From positions 1 to 64,000 of the forward strand of contig DATMTS010000006.1 of the NCBI GenBank assembly GCA_035564555.1: a DNA stretch of 64,000 nucleotides. Reading direction: 5' to 3'. The stretch comes from DATMTS01 sp035564555. GTDB taxonomy: Bacteria > Actinomycetota > Actinomycetes > Actinomycetales > Microbacteriaceae. The position numbers were made by a program, and so were the translations under genes. The notes under the pieces were generated by a model. The model worked only from the letters and a program-made list of their open reading frames with translations. It had not been told where the DNA came from and made no database searches. Of the stretch, positions 44,010 through 53,522 are shown piece by piece (the first letter of the stretch is position 1; each line of letters begins with the position of its first letter).

Positions 44010-45402
44010 CCTCGACGCGGTCACCGCGCCACAGCGACACCTCAGCGGGAGCGCCGCCGGTCAGGGCGGTGACGCGTTCACGCATCGAGAGCAGCCTCGG
44101 ATCGCTCGATGCATCCATCTGCTGCGCCGTCGCGGCGTAGTTCGACATCAGATGCGCCTGAATCGGTGACTCGCCCACCGGCAGAGGGCCGTCGAAGCTG
44201 ACGCGGCGCACGACGACGCGTTGCAGCCCGCCGTCATCGGCCGACAACGGGTCTCCGCCCAGAGCAACGATGACATCGTCGCGATGTTCGACCGCGACGT
44301 CGTGCACCCCCGCAGGCAACGGCACCTGGCCGGTCGGGGAACCGAAGGTGACCAGGCCGTCGGCGTCAACGGCACCCGAGGTGACGAGCGACGTCGCGAC
44401 GATGCCGCCCTGCGAGTACCCGACCGGCAGCACCGTATCGCCGGGACGTATGCCCGCCTGGGCCATCGCCTCCCGTGTCGCCCGCGCCGAGCCCGAGTCG
44501 ACTCCCGCGATGCCGCGAAGGTTGGAGGTGTCATCCCACGGTTCCCCGTGCGGAACGAAACCGGTGTCGATGGTTCCGCCGACGTACACGATCCAGCTCG
44601 GCCGTGCGCCGCCGGTGTCGTATCGCTCAATGCGAACCTGAGGCGCGCCGGGCTCGCTGTGCGGGATGCGGGATGCCAGGTCGGCGAACCCGGCGGGGGC
44701 AGCCGCGGCGCCGGCAGACGCGCCCGCGACCGTCACCGGCGTCTCCTTGAGCATGCCGCCGGGCGCCAGAGCGGAGATCACACCTGCCGCTCCGCGCAAT
44801 CCGAACAGGCCCGTCGCGCGGTCGTCGAGGGCACGGGCGACAGGATAGGGCATGCCGGCGAGGCCCAGGATGCCGTCATCGGCGCCGGAGACGACCTGCC
44901 GCACGAGCTCCACTGCACGGGGGTCGCGCAGTAGTCCTCGGTGGTCTGCCACGAAGCGGCGTCCGAGTTCGACGGTGCGCGCCGACGACCCGGTGACGAG
45001 GTCGGCACCCAGCAGGAACGACGCGACGAAGGGCAAGGCCCCGAGCAACTCGATCAGCAGAGCAGGAGCGAACGCGCCCGCCAGGTAGCCGAGCAGAGCG
45101 CCGCGGCGTTCCAGTTCGTCTGCCGCGGCGCGTTCGATCATTCCGTATCGCTGTGCCGCTTCGTGCAGTTGGTCGCGCAGGCGCACGGCGAGCGCCCTGC
45201 CCTGCTCGACCGCATCCTGGGCGATCGCGAGGTCGGTCGACGCGTCGAACGCGGCTGCCCCGGCGGCGGGCGGCGGGAACGCGAGCCCGTCGCGCAACGG
45301 CCCGAGGCGCTCGGCCAGGTCGGCGAGCCGCCGCGACGACTCGAGCATGCCGTCGGTGCCGACCATCGTCGAGCCGCCGCCTGAGATCGTGATGTCGCCC
45401 AT
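43960..45402 (-). CDS. Two-domain protein: WXG100-like helices plus serine-hydrolase-like domain
   Basis: 480 residues. N-terminal half is helical, with a hydrophobic segment (LIELLGALPFVASFLLG) near 115 and no signal peptide. The C-terminal half has the nucleophile elbow VGYSQGGIVATSL near 320 and HRDDVIVALGG, an alpha/beta-hydrolase-type layout. The upstream gene encodes a WXG100-like partner only 6 bp away. A T7SS-type secreted effector is possible but unproven. Confidence 0.7.
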   Translation of the reverse strand: MGDITISGGGSTMVGTDGMLESSRRLADLAERLGPLRDGLAFPPPAAGAAAFDASTDLAIAQDAVEQGRALAVRLRDQLHEAAQRYGMIERAAADELERRGALLGYLAGAFAPALLIELLGALPFVASFLLGADLVTGSSARTVELGRRFVADHRGLLRDPRAVELVRQVVSGADDGILGLAGMPYPVARALDDRATGLFGLRGAAGVISALAPGGMLKETPVTVAGASAGAAAAPAGFADLASRIPHSEPGAPQVRIERYDTGGARPSWIVYVGGTIDTGFVPHGEPWDDTSNLRGIAGVDSGSARATREAMAQAGIRPGDTVLPVGYSQGGIVATSLVTSGAVDADGLVTFGSPTGQVPLPAGVHDVAVEHRDDVIVALGGDPLSADDGGLQRVVVRRVSFDGPLPVGESPIQAHLMSNYAATAQQMDASSDPRLLSMRERVTALTGGAPAEVSLWRGDRVEVSVAPADGGGDPSATR

Positions 45403-45408
45403 GGCCTC

Positions 45409-45684
45409 TCACCCGTGCGACCCGGCCGCGAGCGCGTCGACGCCGCGCTGCATCGTCGACTGGGCGTCGTCGAGCACCGTTCTGGCCAGCACGAGCCGGT
45501 CAGCCAGGTCGGCCAGTCGCCGGGCGAACTCCACCTGAGCGCGCGAGCGCCAGAAGGCGGTGACGTCATCCGGAATCAGATGTAACGCGTCCGCGATGCC
45601 GCGATCGATGTTCGCCACCGCCTGCAGGCGTGCCTGCAGAGCCCCGAGCTCACCGGCATCCCCGTCGAGACCCTGACCGTTCAT
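45409..45684 (-). CDS. WXG100-like small helical protein
   Basis: 91 residues, two helices around the central VTAFWRSRAQVEFARRLADL, a Trp-containing turn like the WXG100 hairpin (here W-R-S). It ends QRGVDALAAG. It probably pairs with the hydrolase-like protein. No secretion genes are in this window. Confidence 0.65.
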   Translation of the reverse strand: MNGQGLDGDAGELGALQARLQAVANIDRGIADALHLIPDDVTAFWRSRAQVEFARRLADLADRLVLARTVLDDAQSTMQRGVDALAAGSHG

Positions 45685-45821
45685 GATGTTCCCTCCGCCT
45701 GCGCCGCCGTCGGATCGAGTGTGCCTGCCCCCGGATCACAGTGTGCTGCTCGACCTCCGGAACTGGCAGAGCCCGATTCCGGCCGCCCTGTGGAGGCGGA
45801 GATGTGCACCAGAATGGATGC

Positions 45822-46373
45822 ATGAGTTTCGCGCCGCTCTCCCGCACCGAACCGGCGCCGTTCCGAATCTGCTTCGTGTGCAGCGGGAACATCTGTCGTT
45901 CCCCGATGGCCGAGATCGTGATGCGGAACATCGCGGATGCCGCCGGCTATGGGGCTCAGGTCGTCGTCAGCTCGGCGGGCACCGGCGACTGGCATGTCGG
46001 CGAGCCGGCCGACGCGCGCACTGTTGCCGCCCTCGGCGCCGCCGGGCTCGACGCGAGCCGGCACCGGGCGAAGCAGTTCGAGACCGCCTGGTTCAACGAC
46101 CTCGACCTGGTTGTTGCTCTGGATCGCAGCCATGAGCGCATCCTGAAAGGCTGGGCGCCCACTGAGGCCGATCGCAGCAAGGTGCAATTGCTGCTCGCGC
46201 TCGACCCGACGACACGCGGCACGCATGACGTACCGGATCCGTATTACGCCGATTCGGCGATGTTCGACGCGGTTCTGGCCACGATCACCTCCTCGTGCCG
46301 CGCACTCTTCGACCAACTCGCGCCCGCGCTGCGTCGTGAGCGAACGAACCACGAACGACGACAGGAAGCATGA
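45822..46373 (+). CDS. Low-molecular-weight protein tyrosine phosphatase
   Basis: 183 residues. P-loop VCSGNICRSPMAE (CX5R-S) and DPYY acid near 155 are intact. Role possibly in envelope polysaccharide or signalling; it resembles PtpA/Wzb. It overlaps purB by 4 bp at its stop. Confidence 0.92.
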   Translation: MSFAPLSRTEPAPFRICFVCSGNICRSPMAEIVMRNIADAAGYGAQVVVSSAGTGDWHVGEPADARTVAALGAAGLDASRHRAKQFETAWFNDLDLVVALDRSHERILKGWAPTEADRSKVQLLLALDPTTRGTHDVPDPYYADSAMFDAVLATITSSCRALFDQLAPALRRERTNHERRQEA

Positions 46374-47758
46374 TGACCGCACTCGACAATCAGCCGATCA
46401 GCCCCCTCGACGGGCGCTACCGACACGCCGTCGCCGGCCTGGGCGCCCACCTGTCCGAGGCCGGCCTGAACCGAGCGAGAGTTCAGGTCGAGGTCGAGTG
46501 GCTGATCTATCTCACGGGCAACCGGATGTTCGGCTCCTCCCCGTTGACCGACGAGCAGATCGGTTCACTGCGCGCGCTCGTCGACGATTTCGGTCAGGAC
46601 GAGATCGACGAGCTGGCGCGCCTGGAGGCGACCACGCGGCATGACGTGAAGGCCGTCGAGTACCTGGTTCGATCGAGACTGCACCGGCTGGGGCTCGACG
46701 CGATCGCCGAACTCACGCACTTCGCCTGCACGAGTGAAGACGTCAACAACCTCGCCTACGCACTGACGGTCAGCTCAGCGGTGAACGAGGTGTGGCTGCC
46801 GAAGGCGCATGGCGTGATCGCGAAGCTCGACGGCCTGGCGCGAGACCATCGCGCAGACGCGATGCTCGCGCACACCCACGGGCAGCCCGCGACGCCGACG
46901 ACGATGGGCAAAGAGCTCGCTGTCTTCGTCTATCGCCTGAAGCGTGTCGTCAAGCAGATCGAGCGCAGCGAGTTCCTTGGCAAGTTCAGCGGCGCCACCG
47001 GCACGTTCTCTGCCCATCTCGTCGCGGAACCGAGCGCCGACTGGCCGCGCATCTCGCGTGAATTCGTGGAATCGCTCGGCCTGACCTGGAACCCGCTCAC
47101 CACCCAGATCGAGTCGCACGACTGGCAGGCGGAGCTCTACGGCCGCGTCTCGCACTTCAACCGGATCCTGCACAACTTGGCCACTGACGTGTGGACGTAC
47201 ATCTCGCTCGGGTACTTCCGGCAGATCCCGCAGGCGGGCGCCACCGGCTCGTCGACGATGCCGCACAAGATCAATCCCATCCGCTTCGAGAATGCAGAGG
47301 CCAACCTCGAGCTCTCCTGCGCGCTGCTCGACTCGCTCTCCACCACGTTGGTGACCAGTCGTCTGCAGCGCGACCTCACCGATTCCACCACGCAGCGCAA
47401 CATCGGCGTGGCGTTCGGGCACTCGCTGCTGGCGCTGGACAACATCGAGCGGGGTCTCGGCGAGATCGATCTCGACCGGGACGCGCTCCTTGCCGACCTC
47501 GACCGCAACTGGGAGGTGCTCGGCGAAGCCATCCAGACGGTGATCCGCGCGGAGGTCACGGCCGGGCGCTCCTCAATCGAAGACCCCTACGCGCTGCTGA
47601 AGGAACTCACCCGCGGCAAGCGCATCGGGGCGGCCGACCTCGCCGCATTCGTCGAGTCGCTGCAGATCGGCGACGACGCCAAGCGACGCCTGCTCGAGCT
47701 CACGCCGCAGACCTACACCGGACTCGCCGGCGACCTCGTGGAGCAGCTGCGCGACTGA
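46370..47758 (+). CDS. purB: Adenylosuccinate lyase
   Basis: 462 residues. Fumarase/ASL superfamily signature GSSTMPHKINPIR at about 295, plus HTHGQPATPTTMGKE. Cleaves SAICAR and adenylosuccinate in purine synthesis. Translational start at 46370 overlaps the phosphatase stop (ATGATG). Confidence 0.96.
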   Translation: MMTALDNQPISPLDGRYRHAVAGLGAHLSEAGLNRARVQVEVEWLIYLTGNRMFGSSPLTDEQIGSLRALVDDFGQDEIDELARLEATTRHDVKAVEYLVRSRLHRLGLDAIAELTHFACTSEDVNNLAYALTVSSAVNEVWLPKAHGVIAKLDGLARDHRADAMLAHTHGQPATPTTMGKELAVFVYRLKRVVKQIERSEFLGKFSGATGTFSAHLVAEPSADWPRISREFVESLGLTWNPLTTQIESHDWQAELYGRVSHFNRILHNLATDVWTYISLGYFRQIPQAGATGSSTMPHKINPIRFENAEANLELSCALLDSLSTTLVTSRLQRDLTDSTTQRNIGVAFGHSLLALDNIERGLGEIDLDRDALLADLDRNWEVLGEAIQTVIRAEVTAGRSSIEDPYALLKELTRGKRIGAADLAAFVESLQIGDDAKRRLLELTPQTYTGLAGDLVEQLRD

Positions 47759-47811
47759 GTCGCGTACTCGCATCCGGCGACTGTGATTCTGTCGTCGGAT
47801 GCCGGGCGGCG

Positions 47812-48213
47812 TCAGTCGTGCGGGCTCCAGCGACCGGATGCCGAGCCGTCGTCACCGGCACCGTCACCGCCCGCGGCAGCGTCACCGGGCTGGGCGTGAC
47901 CGGAGGGTGCATCCTCGGCGCGCGCAGTGGACGCCCGGCGATTCTGCTCCGCCAGATCCTGTTGTTCCGCGGCGTCGGGCTTGTACCCCAAAACGAACAT
48001 GGCAAGAACGACGAGCACGATGATGAACGCGATGCCGAAGAAGATCACCGCGACCACCGGTTCGCGCGTGGCCATCAACACGACGAGTCCGACGAAGACC
48101 GACAGCACCGCGGCGATGCCGATCAACTCGACCGGTCGCAGCTGATCGCGCCTGCTCGGCGTGCGCGAGCCCGTTCGGCCCGCCTGATCCGGTCGCTGTT
48201 GGCGCGGGCTCAT
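47812..48213 (-). CDS. Small two-helix membrane protein
   Basis: 133 residues: basic N-terminus, two membrane helices (about 30-45 and 55-72) and a polar Gly/Ala/Asp-rich C-terminus. No family recognised. ATGA overlap with the next upstream gene at 48210-48785, so they are co-expressed. Confidence 0.7.
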   Translation of the reverse strand: MSPRQQRPDQAGRTGSRTPSRRDQLRPVELIGIAAVLSVFVGLVVLMATREPVVAVIFFGIAFIIVLVVLAMFVLGYKPDAAEQQDLAEQNRRASTARAEDAPSGHAQPGDAAAGGDGAGDDGSASGRWSPHD

Positions 48214-48785
48214 GCGTGCGTCTCCACTGTGTCATGCGCCACGGCGCTCCACTTCAGGCTGAAGGCCCCGATCGCCTGGTACACGCCGACCACCACCGCG
48301 TACGCCCCGAACAGTCCCACGGCCAGCACGGGGTCCGCCGGGATCACGAGATAAACGAGCGCCAGCACGGCGGTCAGACCGCCCACGATCAGCCAGTCGC
48401 GGCTCATAGCCGCGCGCCCGCGAGCACGGATTCCGCAGTAGAGCTCGGCAAAACCGGTCAACGCCGCCCACACGCTCACCGTGTAGAGGAGCACGCCGAG
48501 ACCGCTCGAGTGCAGTACCAGCGCCAGGATGCCGCCCGCGACGCCGAAGACGCCCTGCACGAGGATCACGTTGCGCAGCACGCGGTCGGCCACCGTGAAG
48601 GCTCCGACGGCCGTGACGAGCCCGCTCACGAGCGCGCAACTGCCGAACACCAGCAATCCGAGCTCGGCCGAATGATCGGCGGAGAAGGTGATGAACGCCG
48701 CGGCTGCGAGTGCCACGACGGCACGCGCCAACGCGACGATCCAGTACCGCGTCGCGGAGACGGACGCGGAGACGGGGAGGGTCAC
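48210..48785 (-). CDS. HdeD/DUF308-like membrane protein
   Basis: 191 residues with six short helices (LARAVVALAAAAFITF, ELGLLVFGSCALVSGLV, then GLFGAYAVVVGVYQAIGAF). Layout typical of HdeD-like proteins; function unknown. Translationally coupled to the gene at 47812. Confidence 0.75.
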   Translation of the reverse strand: MTLPVSASVSATRYWIVALARAVVALAAAAFITFSADHSAELGLLVFGSCALVSGLVTAVGAFTVADRVLRNVILVQGVFGVAGGILALVLHSSGLGVLLYTVSVWAALTGFAELYCGIRARGRAAMSRDWLIVGGLTAVLALVYLVIPADPVLAVGLFGAYAVVVGVYQAIGAFSLKWSAVAHDTVETHA

Positions 48786-48870
48786 ACGTGACCTCTTTCA
48801 GACGCTGGTGGGAACCGGTCAAGTCTACGCGCCGAGCCTGAACGCAACCGCCCTGCTAGCGTTGAGCGCC

Positions 48871-50055
48871 ATGCGAACGGCGAGGCACGGCGACGACCGC
48901 ACCATGCGGACCGGGATGCTGCTGGTCGGGATGCTGCTGGTCGCCGCCAACCTGCGCGCCGGCATCACCTCCGTCGGCCCGGTGCTCGGCGATATCCGCG
49001 GCGATCTCGGTTTCACCTCGTTGACGGCATCCGTGCTGATCGCCATGCCGCTGGTCGCCTTCGCCGTCTTCTCACCGGTCGCGCCGCAGATCGCACTGCG
49101 CTTCGGCCTGGAGCGAACGCTCGGCGGGTCGCTCGTGGTGCTCGCTGCCGGCATCGTCGTGCGCTCCTGGCCGGGCGGTTTCACGATCTGGCTCGGAACC
49201 GCGCTGCTCGGCTTCGCCGTGGCATTGCTGAACGTGCTGCTTCCCGCACTGGTGAAGCGGGACTATCCGGATCGGGTCGGCTCGATCACCGGCGCGTATT
49301 CAGCCGCGCAGAGCGCCTTCGCAGCAATCGCCGCCGGTCTCGCCGTGCCGATCGCGGGCACCACCGACCACGGCTGGCGCCTCTCGCTGGGAATCTGGGC
49401 AGGCCTGGCGATCGTCGCGTTCGCGGTCTTCCTGCCCCAGTTGCGGGCGATCTCCCGTCCCGAGACGCAGGCGACCGGCGCCGCCCGGCGCTCGCCCTGG
49501 AACTCGGCGCTCGCCTGGCAGGTCACCCTCTTCATGGGTCTGCAGTCCACCGTCTACTACACCGTCGTGACGTGGTGGCCTTCCGTCGAGCAGGCCGCCG
49601 GGGCCTCGCCGGCCCTCGCCGGCTGGCACCAATTCGGCTACCAGGTGCTCGGAATCGCCGGCACCGTCACGTGTGCCGGCATCATCCACCGTCTGCGCGA
49701 CCAGCGCGCGATCGCGGTGGCCGTCGGTGTGCTGATGTTCGCCGGCATCCTCGGTCAGTTGATCGCGCCGGCCCTCGGCCTTCTTTGGGTCGTGCTGATC
49801 GGTGCCGGCTCCGGCGGCTCGATCGTGCTGGCACTGGCGTTGTTCGGCTTGCGTACCAGGCATCACCAGCAGTCCGCGGCGCTTTCGGGCATGGCGCAGT
49901 CGGTGGGATACCTGCTGGCCGCGACCGGCCCGCTCGGCATCGGGATGCTGCACGATGCGACGGGCGCATGGGCATCGTCTCTGATCGTGCTGCTGGGCGT
50001 CGTCGTCGTCCAGGTCGTGTTCGGTGTGCTCGCCTCGCGCGCCCGCTACCTCTGA
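48871..50055 (+). CDS. MFS transporter, CynX/NimT type
   Basis: 394 residues, twelve membrane helices. Starts MRTARHGDDRTMRTGML and carries ANLRAGITSVGPVL near residue 25, characteristic of the CynX family (cyanate/nitroimidazole). Specificity is unknown. The last 10 bp overlap convergently with the methyltransferase gene. Confidence 0.88.
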   Translation: MRTARHGDDRTMRTGMLLVGMLLVAANLRAGITSVGPVLGDIRGDLGFTSLTASVLIAMPLVAFAVFSPVAPQIALRFGLERTLGGSLVVLAAGIVVRSWPGGFTIWLGTALLGFAVALLNVLLPALVKRDYPDRVGSITGAYSAAQSAFAAIAAGLAVPIAGTTDHGWRLSLGIWAGLAIVAFAVFLPQLRAISRPETQATGAARRSPWNSALAWQVTLFMGLQSTVYYTVVTWWPSVEQAAGASPALAGWHQFGYQVLGIAGTVTCAGIIHRLRDQRAIAVAVGVLMFAGILGQLIAPALGLLWVVLIGAGSGGSIVLALALFGLRTRHHQQSAALSGMAQSVGYLLAATGPLGIGMLHDATGAWASSLIVLLGVVVVQVVFGVLASRARYL

Positions 50056-50906
50056 CCGACCCGCGCTGCCGACTGCGACAACGTGCCGATGATGACGGTC
50101 GCCTCCAGCTCGTCGTCTTCGACGATCCGAGCACTCAGCCCGTGGTCTCTCATGATCGCGGCGCTGGTCGGCGCCTGGGCCCTGCTCGACTCCACGATCA
50201 GGCTCCCGCCTGAAGAGAGCCAACGCGGCGCCTGCTCGATGACGCGGCGCTGCACCTCCAACCCGTCGCCTCCACCGTCCAGCGCCGCTCGGGCTTCGTG
50301 GTCCCGCGCCTCCGAAGGCATCATGGCCACCTCGGCGGTGGGAACGTACGGCGCGTTCGCGGTGATCAGTCGCACGCGTCCCCGGATGCCCGTGGGCAGC
50401 ACGTCGTAGAGGTCGCCCGTGAACACGCGGACGCCACCCAGGTTGGCTTCGGCGCAGTGCACGGCAACCGGATCGATGTCGACGGCGTACAGCTCGGTGT
50501 CGCCCCGCACGGCCGACAGCGCAGCGGCGACGGCGCCGACGCCGCAGCACAGATCGACCACAATGGGTGCCGCGCCTCGGGCCGGGCCGTCACCGTGGGG
50601 CTCGCACTCCAGAAGCTCGAGTGCCGCGCGAACCATCAGCGCCGTGCGACGCCGCGGAACGAAGACGCCGGGCTCCACCACGAGGCGGAGCCCGCAGAAC
50701 TCCGCCCAGCCCACGACCTGCTCCAGCGGCTCACCCGCCTCCCGGCGGGAGGTCATGGCATCCAGCTGCGAGGAATCCACGGCCTCGCCGATCAGCAGGC
50801 GTGCCTCGTCCTCTGCGAACACGCACCCCGCGGCCCGCAGCCGGCTCACCAGTGCCGCCTCGGCAACCTCGTCGACGATCGGCTCCTGCGCTCTGCCAGC
50901 GCTCAT
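50046..50906 (-). CDS. PrmC/HemK-like methyltransferase
   Basis: 286 residues. SAM motif VVDLCCGVGAVAAAL and NAPYVP in place of the NPPY of true PrmC (residue changes at the first Pro). This divergence suggests a paralogue acting on another substrate or a degenerate copy. N-terminal helical domain (EQVVGWAEFCGLRL) fits PrmC. Confidence 0.78.
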   Translation of the reverse strand: MSAGRAQEPIVDEVAEAALVSRLRAAGCVFAEDEARLLIGEAVDSSQLDAMTSRREAGEPLEQVVGWAEFCGLRLVVEPGVFVPRRRTALMVRAALELLECEPHGDGPARGAAPIVVDLCCGVGAVAAALSAVRGDTELYAVDIDPVAVHCAEANLGGVRVFTGDLYDVLPTGIRGRVRLITANAPYVPTAEVAMMPSEARDHEARAALDGGGDGLEVQRRVIEQAPRWLSSGGSLIVESSRAQAPTSAAIMRDHGLSARIVEDDELEATVIIGTLSQSAARVGQR

Positions 50907-50931
50907 CCGTGCACCGACGAGTGGCCCGGGC

Positions 50932-51291
50932 TCACTCGTCGGTATCCTCGGGTCGATCGCGCACCCAGTGTTCGCGCAGGAACATCCGGCCGAACCAGCC
51001 GGTCAGCCCTTCGGCGTATTCGTCCGGGTCCGCTTCGAGCACGGCGTCGCCCTGCGGCTTCAAGAGTTCGTCGACGCTCGCCACGGAGGTGCGAACCGCG
51101 TCGTCGGTGATCGCCTCGACGGAATCCGCCTCCACGAATCGCCGCCCCAGCGTTGTCTTCACGACGATTCCGTCGAACAGGTCGAGCGATGGGTCGCTCA
51201 GCACGTGTTCGACCGTTCCGAGCTCCTGACCGTCCGCCGCGAGCACCGGGGTGCCTCCGGTGAGCGTCAGGTAGGAGATCTGGTCAGCCAT
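50932..51291 (-). CDS. PRC-barrel-like small protein
   Basis: 119 residues. N-terminal beta-rich GTPVLAADGQELGTVEHVLSD followed by LFDGIVVKT, resembling PRC-barrel domains. C-terminal acidic tail DRPEDTDE. Function unknown. Confidence 0.7.
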   Translation of the reverse strand: MADQISYLTLTGGTPVLAADGQELGTVEHVLSDPSLDLFDGIVVKTTLGRRFVEADSVEAITDDAVRTSVASVDELLKPQGDAVLEADPDEYAEGLTGWFGRMFLREHWVRDRPEDTDE

Positions 51292-51383
51292 GTCCGCATG
51301 CTACCGCGGCGACGGTGCGAGCCGACGGTTCCGACGCCTCCGCACCGGTAGGTTGGGTGGCGGAGTTCGGGGTTGGGGGAAAT

Positions 51384-51644
51384 ATGGATGCGTGGATCTC
51401 CACGTTGGGATTGGTGATCGGGGTCGTGATCGATCTGTCACTCATCGCGCTCTGCATCTGGGTGGGTTATCTCGTCATCAGAGCCGCCGTGCGCAATGCG
51501 ATGGACGACCACTTCCGCAAGGTGGAGTGGTATCAGCAGACGGGGCTCTGGTACGGCGGCCGCCCTCCCAAGGGCTTGCCCGGCGCATCCGAACTCAGTC
51601 GTGCGGAAACGAAGCGCCTGCCGAAAGACGAGCGGCCGGAGTAG
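51384..51644 (+). CDS. Small single-pass membrane protein
   Basis: 86 residues; one hydrophobic helix (about 8-33, LGLVIGVVIDLSLIALCIWVGYL) then a charged tail ending LPKDERPE. Starts after the GGGGGA purine run. Family not recognised. Convergent to dnaB. Confidence 0.65.
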   Translation: MDAWISTLGLVIGVVIDLSLIALCIWVGYLVIRAAVRNAMDDHFRKVEWYQQTGLWYGGRPPKGLPGASELSRAETKRLPKDERPE

Positions 51645-51662
51645 AAGCGCCGTCGGCGTCGA

Positions 51663-53036
51663 TTACACCGGAGCCATGTCGGTGAATCGGGAGAAGTGAC
51701 CCTGGAAGGCGACGGTAACGGTGCGCGTGGGCCCGTTGCGGTGCTTGGCGACGATCAGATCTGCCTCGCCCGCTCGTGGGTTGTCCTTTTCATACGCGCT
51801 CTCGCGATGCAACAGGATCACGACATCGGCGTCCTGCTCGATCGAGCCCGACTCGCGAAGGTCGGCCAGCGCCGGCAGCTTGTCGGCGCGCTGCTCAGGC
51901 CCGCGGTTCAGCTGTGAGAGCGCGATCACCGGCACCTGCAGCTCCTTCGCGAGCAGTTTGAGCGCCCGGGAGAACTCGCTGACCTCCTGCTGCCTGCTCT
52001 CCACCCGCTTGCCGCTCGTCATCAGCTGCAGGTAGTCGATGACGACCATTTTCAGGCCGACCCGCTGCTTGAGCCGACGGCACTTCGCCCGGATCTCCAC
52101 CAGGGTCATGTTCGGGCTGTCGTCGATGTACAGCGGCGCGTCGTTGATGCGACCGCGTGTCGCCGCGATCGTCGTCCAATCGCGGGCGTCGACCATTCCC
52201 TTGCGCATGCTCTGCAATGGGATGGCCGCCTCGGCGGACAGCAGACGCATGGCGATCTCGCTGCGGCCCATCTCGAGCGAGAAGAAGATCGTCGGCATGT
52301 CGTGCTTGATCGCCGCTGCGCGCGCGAAGTCGAGGGCCAGCGTCGACTTGCCCAGCGCCGGCCGTGCCGCGACGATCACCATCTGTCCCGGGTGCAGGCC
52401 GTTGGTCAACTCGTCGAGCTCGGCGAAGCCGGTCGGAACGCCCGTCATCGCGCCGTCTTTGTGCTTCGCGGCCTCGATCTCGTCGATCGCCGCTGTGACC
52501 GCCTCGGTCAGCGGGATGTAGTCCTCGCTGTCGGTCGAGCCCGTCACGGAGTAGATCTCGGCCTGGGCGTTGTTCACCAGGTCGAGCACTTCGCCTTCGC
52601 CGGCGTATCCCATCTGGGTGATGCGGGTCCCCGCCTCCACCAGTCGGCGCAACAGTGCGCGCTCTGCGACGATCTCGGCGTAGTAGCCTGCGTTGGCCGC
52701 AGTGGGCACCAGGCTGGTCAGGGTGTGCAGGTACTCGGCGCCGCCGGCGCGGGAGAGCTCGCCCTGTTTGGTCAGTTCGTCGGTGACGGCGATCACATCG
52801 GTGGGTTCGCCGTGCGAGTACAGCGTCAGGATCGCGTCGAAGACGATCTCGTGCTTGGGAATGTAGAAATCGGTGCCTCGCACGACCTCGACGACGTCGG
52901 CCACGGCATCCTTGCTCAAGAGCATGCCGCCCAAGGCGCTCTGCTCGGCCAGCAGGTCGTGCGGTGGAGTGCGCTCCGTGCTTCGGGTGTCGCCGGATGG
53001 CCGGCCATCCGCCAGTCCCAGGTGCGCGATCGACAC
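51663..53036 (-). CDS. dnaB: Replicative DNA helicase
   Basis: 457 residues, no intein. N-terminal EQSALGGMLLSKDAVADVVEVV, RecA-like C-terminal domain with Walker A ARPALGKSTLALDFA and DYLQLMTS. GTG start at 53036 has AAGGAGG 7 bp upstream and is preferred to the ATG at 53132. Transcribed from a 486-bp leader with many DnaA-box-like 9-mers. Unwinds DNA at the fork. Confidence 0.96.
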   Translation of the reverse strand: MSIAHLGLADGRPSGDTRSTERTPPHDLLAEQSALGGMLLSKDAVADVVEVVRGTDFYIPKHEIVFDAILTLYSHGEPTDVIAVTDELTKQGELSRAGGAEYLHTLTSLVPTAANAGYYAEIVAERALLRRLVEAGTRITQMGYAGEGEVLDLVNNAQAEIYSVTGSTDSEDYIPLTEAVTAAIDEIEAAKHKDGAMTGVPTGFAELDELTNGLHPGQMVIVAARPALGKSTLALDFARAAAIKHDMPTIFFSLEMGRSEIAMRLLSAEAAIPLQSMRKGMVDARDWTTIAATRGRINDAPLYIDDSPNMTLVEIRAKCRRLKQRVGLKMVVIDYLQLMTSGKRVESRQQEVSEFSRALKLLAKELQVPVIALSQLNRGPEQRADKLPALADLRESGSIEQDADVVILLHRESAYEKDNPRAGEADLIVAKHRNGPTRTVTVAFQGHFSRFTDMAPV

Positions 53037-53253
53037 TCGCAGCCTCCTTCTTCCCCCGCGCGCCAGCAGCCGCTGTGCGTCAGCACTCGCTGGATCGCTA
53101 CGCCCGGTGCCGGCCGCATGCGCGGCCGCCATTCGGATCGATCACGATCCTGACAGCACCCCCCGACAGAGATGCTCACTCCCGAATCCCACCCCCTCGA
53201 ATCGGGGGCGCTGCTCAACCATAGGGAGCCGGATGCCACCTCACAACTCGCCC

Positions 53254-53452
53254 TGTGGACAGCACTGTGGAGAATCTGCGCGAAACGCCGAGGGACGTGT
53301 GCAGAAGATGTGGGAAAGCCTGTGCAGAACTATCTAATTTCCGACCAGAATGTCCCTCTGATCAGGTACTTCAATCCGAGATCGTTGTGTGCAGAAACTA
53401 GTCTGCACCGGCCGTTGAGGGTTGATGCTCGTCTGCGCAAATCTGTGCATAA
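53254..53452 (+). promoter_or_regulatory. Cluster of DnaA-box-like 9-mers upstream of dnaB
   Basis: Seven 9-mers in the same orientation: TGTGGACAG 53254, TGTGGAGAA 53266, TGTGCAGAA 53298, TGTGGGAAA 53309, TGTGCAGAA 53321, TGTGCAGAA 53388 and TGTGCATAA 53444. All are close to TGTGGATAA/TGTGGACAA, the complement of the DnaA box. They occupy the intergenic region between rplI and dnaB, with a locally lower G+C. Whether DnaA binds here is inferred. Confidence 0.55.
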
Positions 53453-53522
53453 ACACTAGCGTGTCGGCCTTAAACAGGTGTAGCGGCGAGCCGGAGCCCG
53501 CCGCTACATCGTGAGGTATCGC

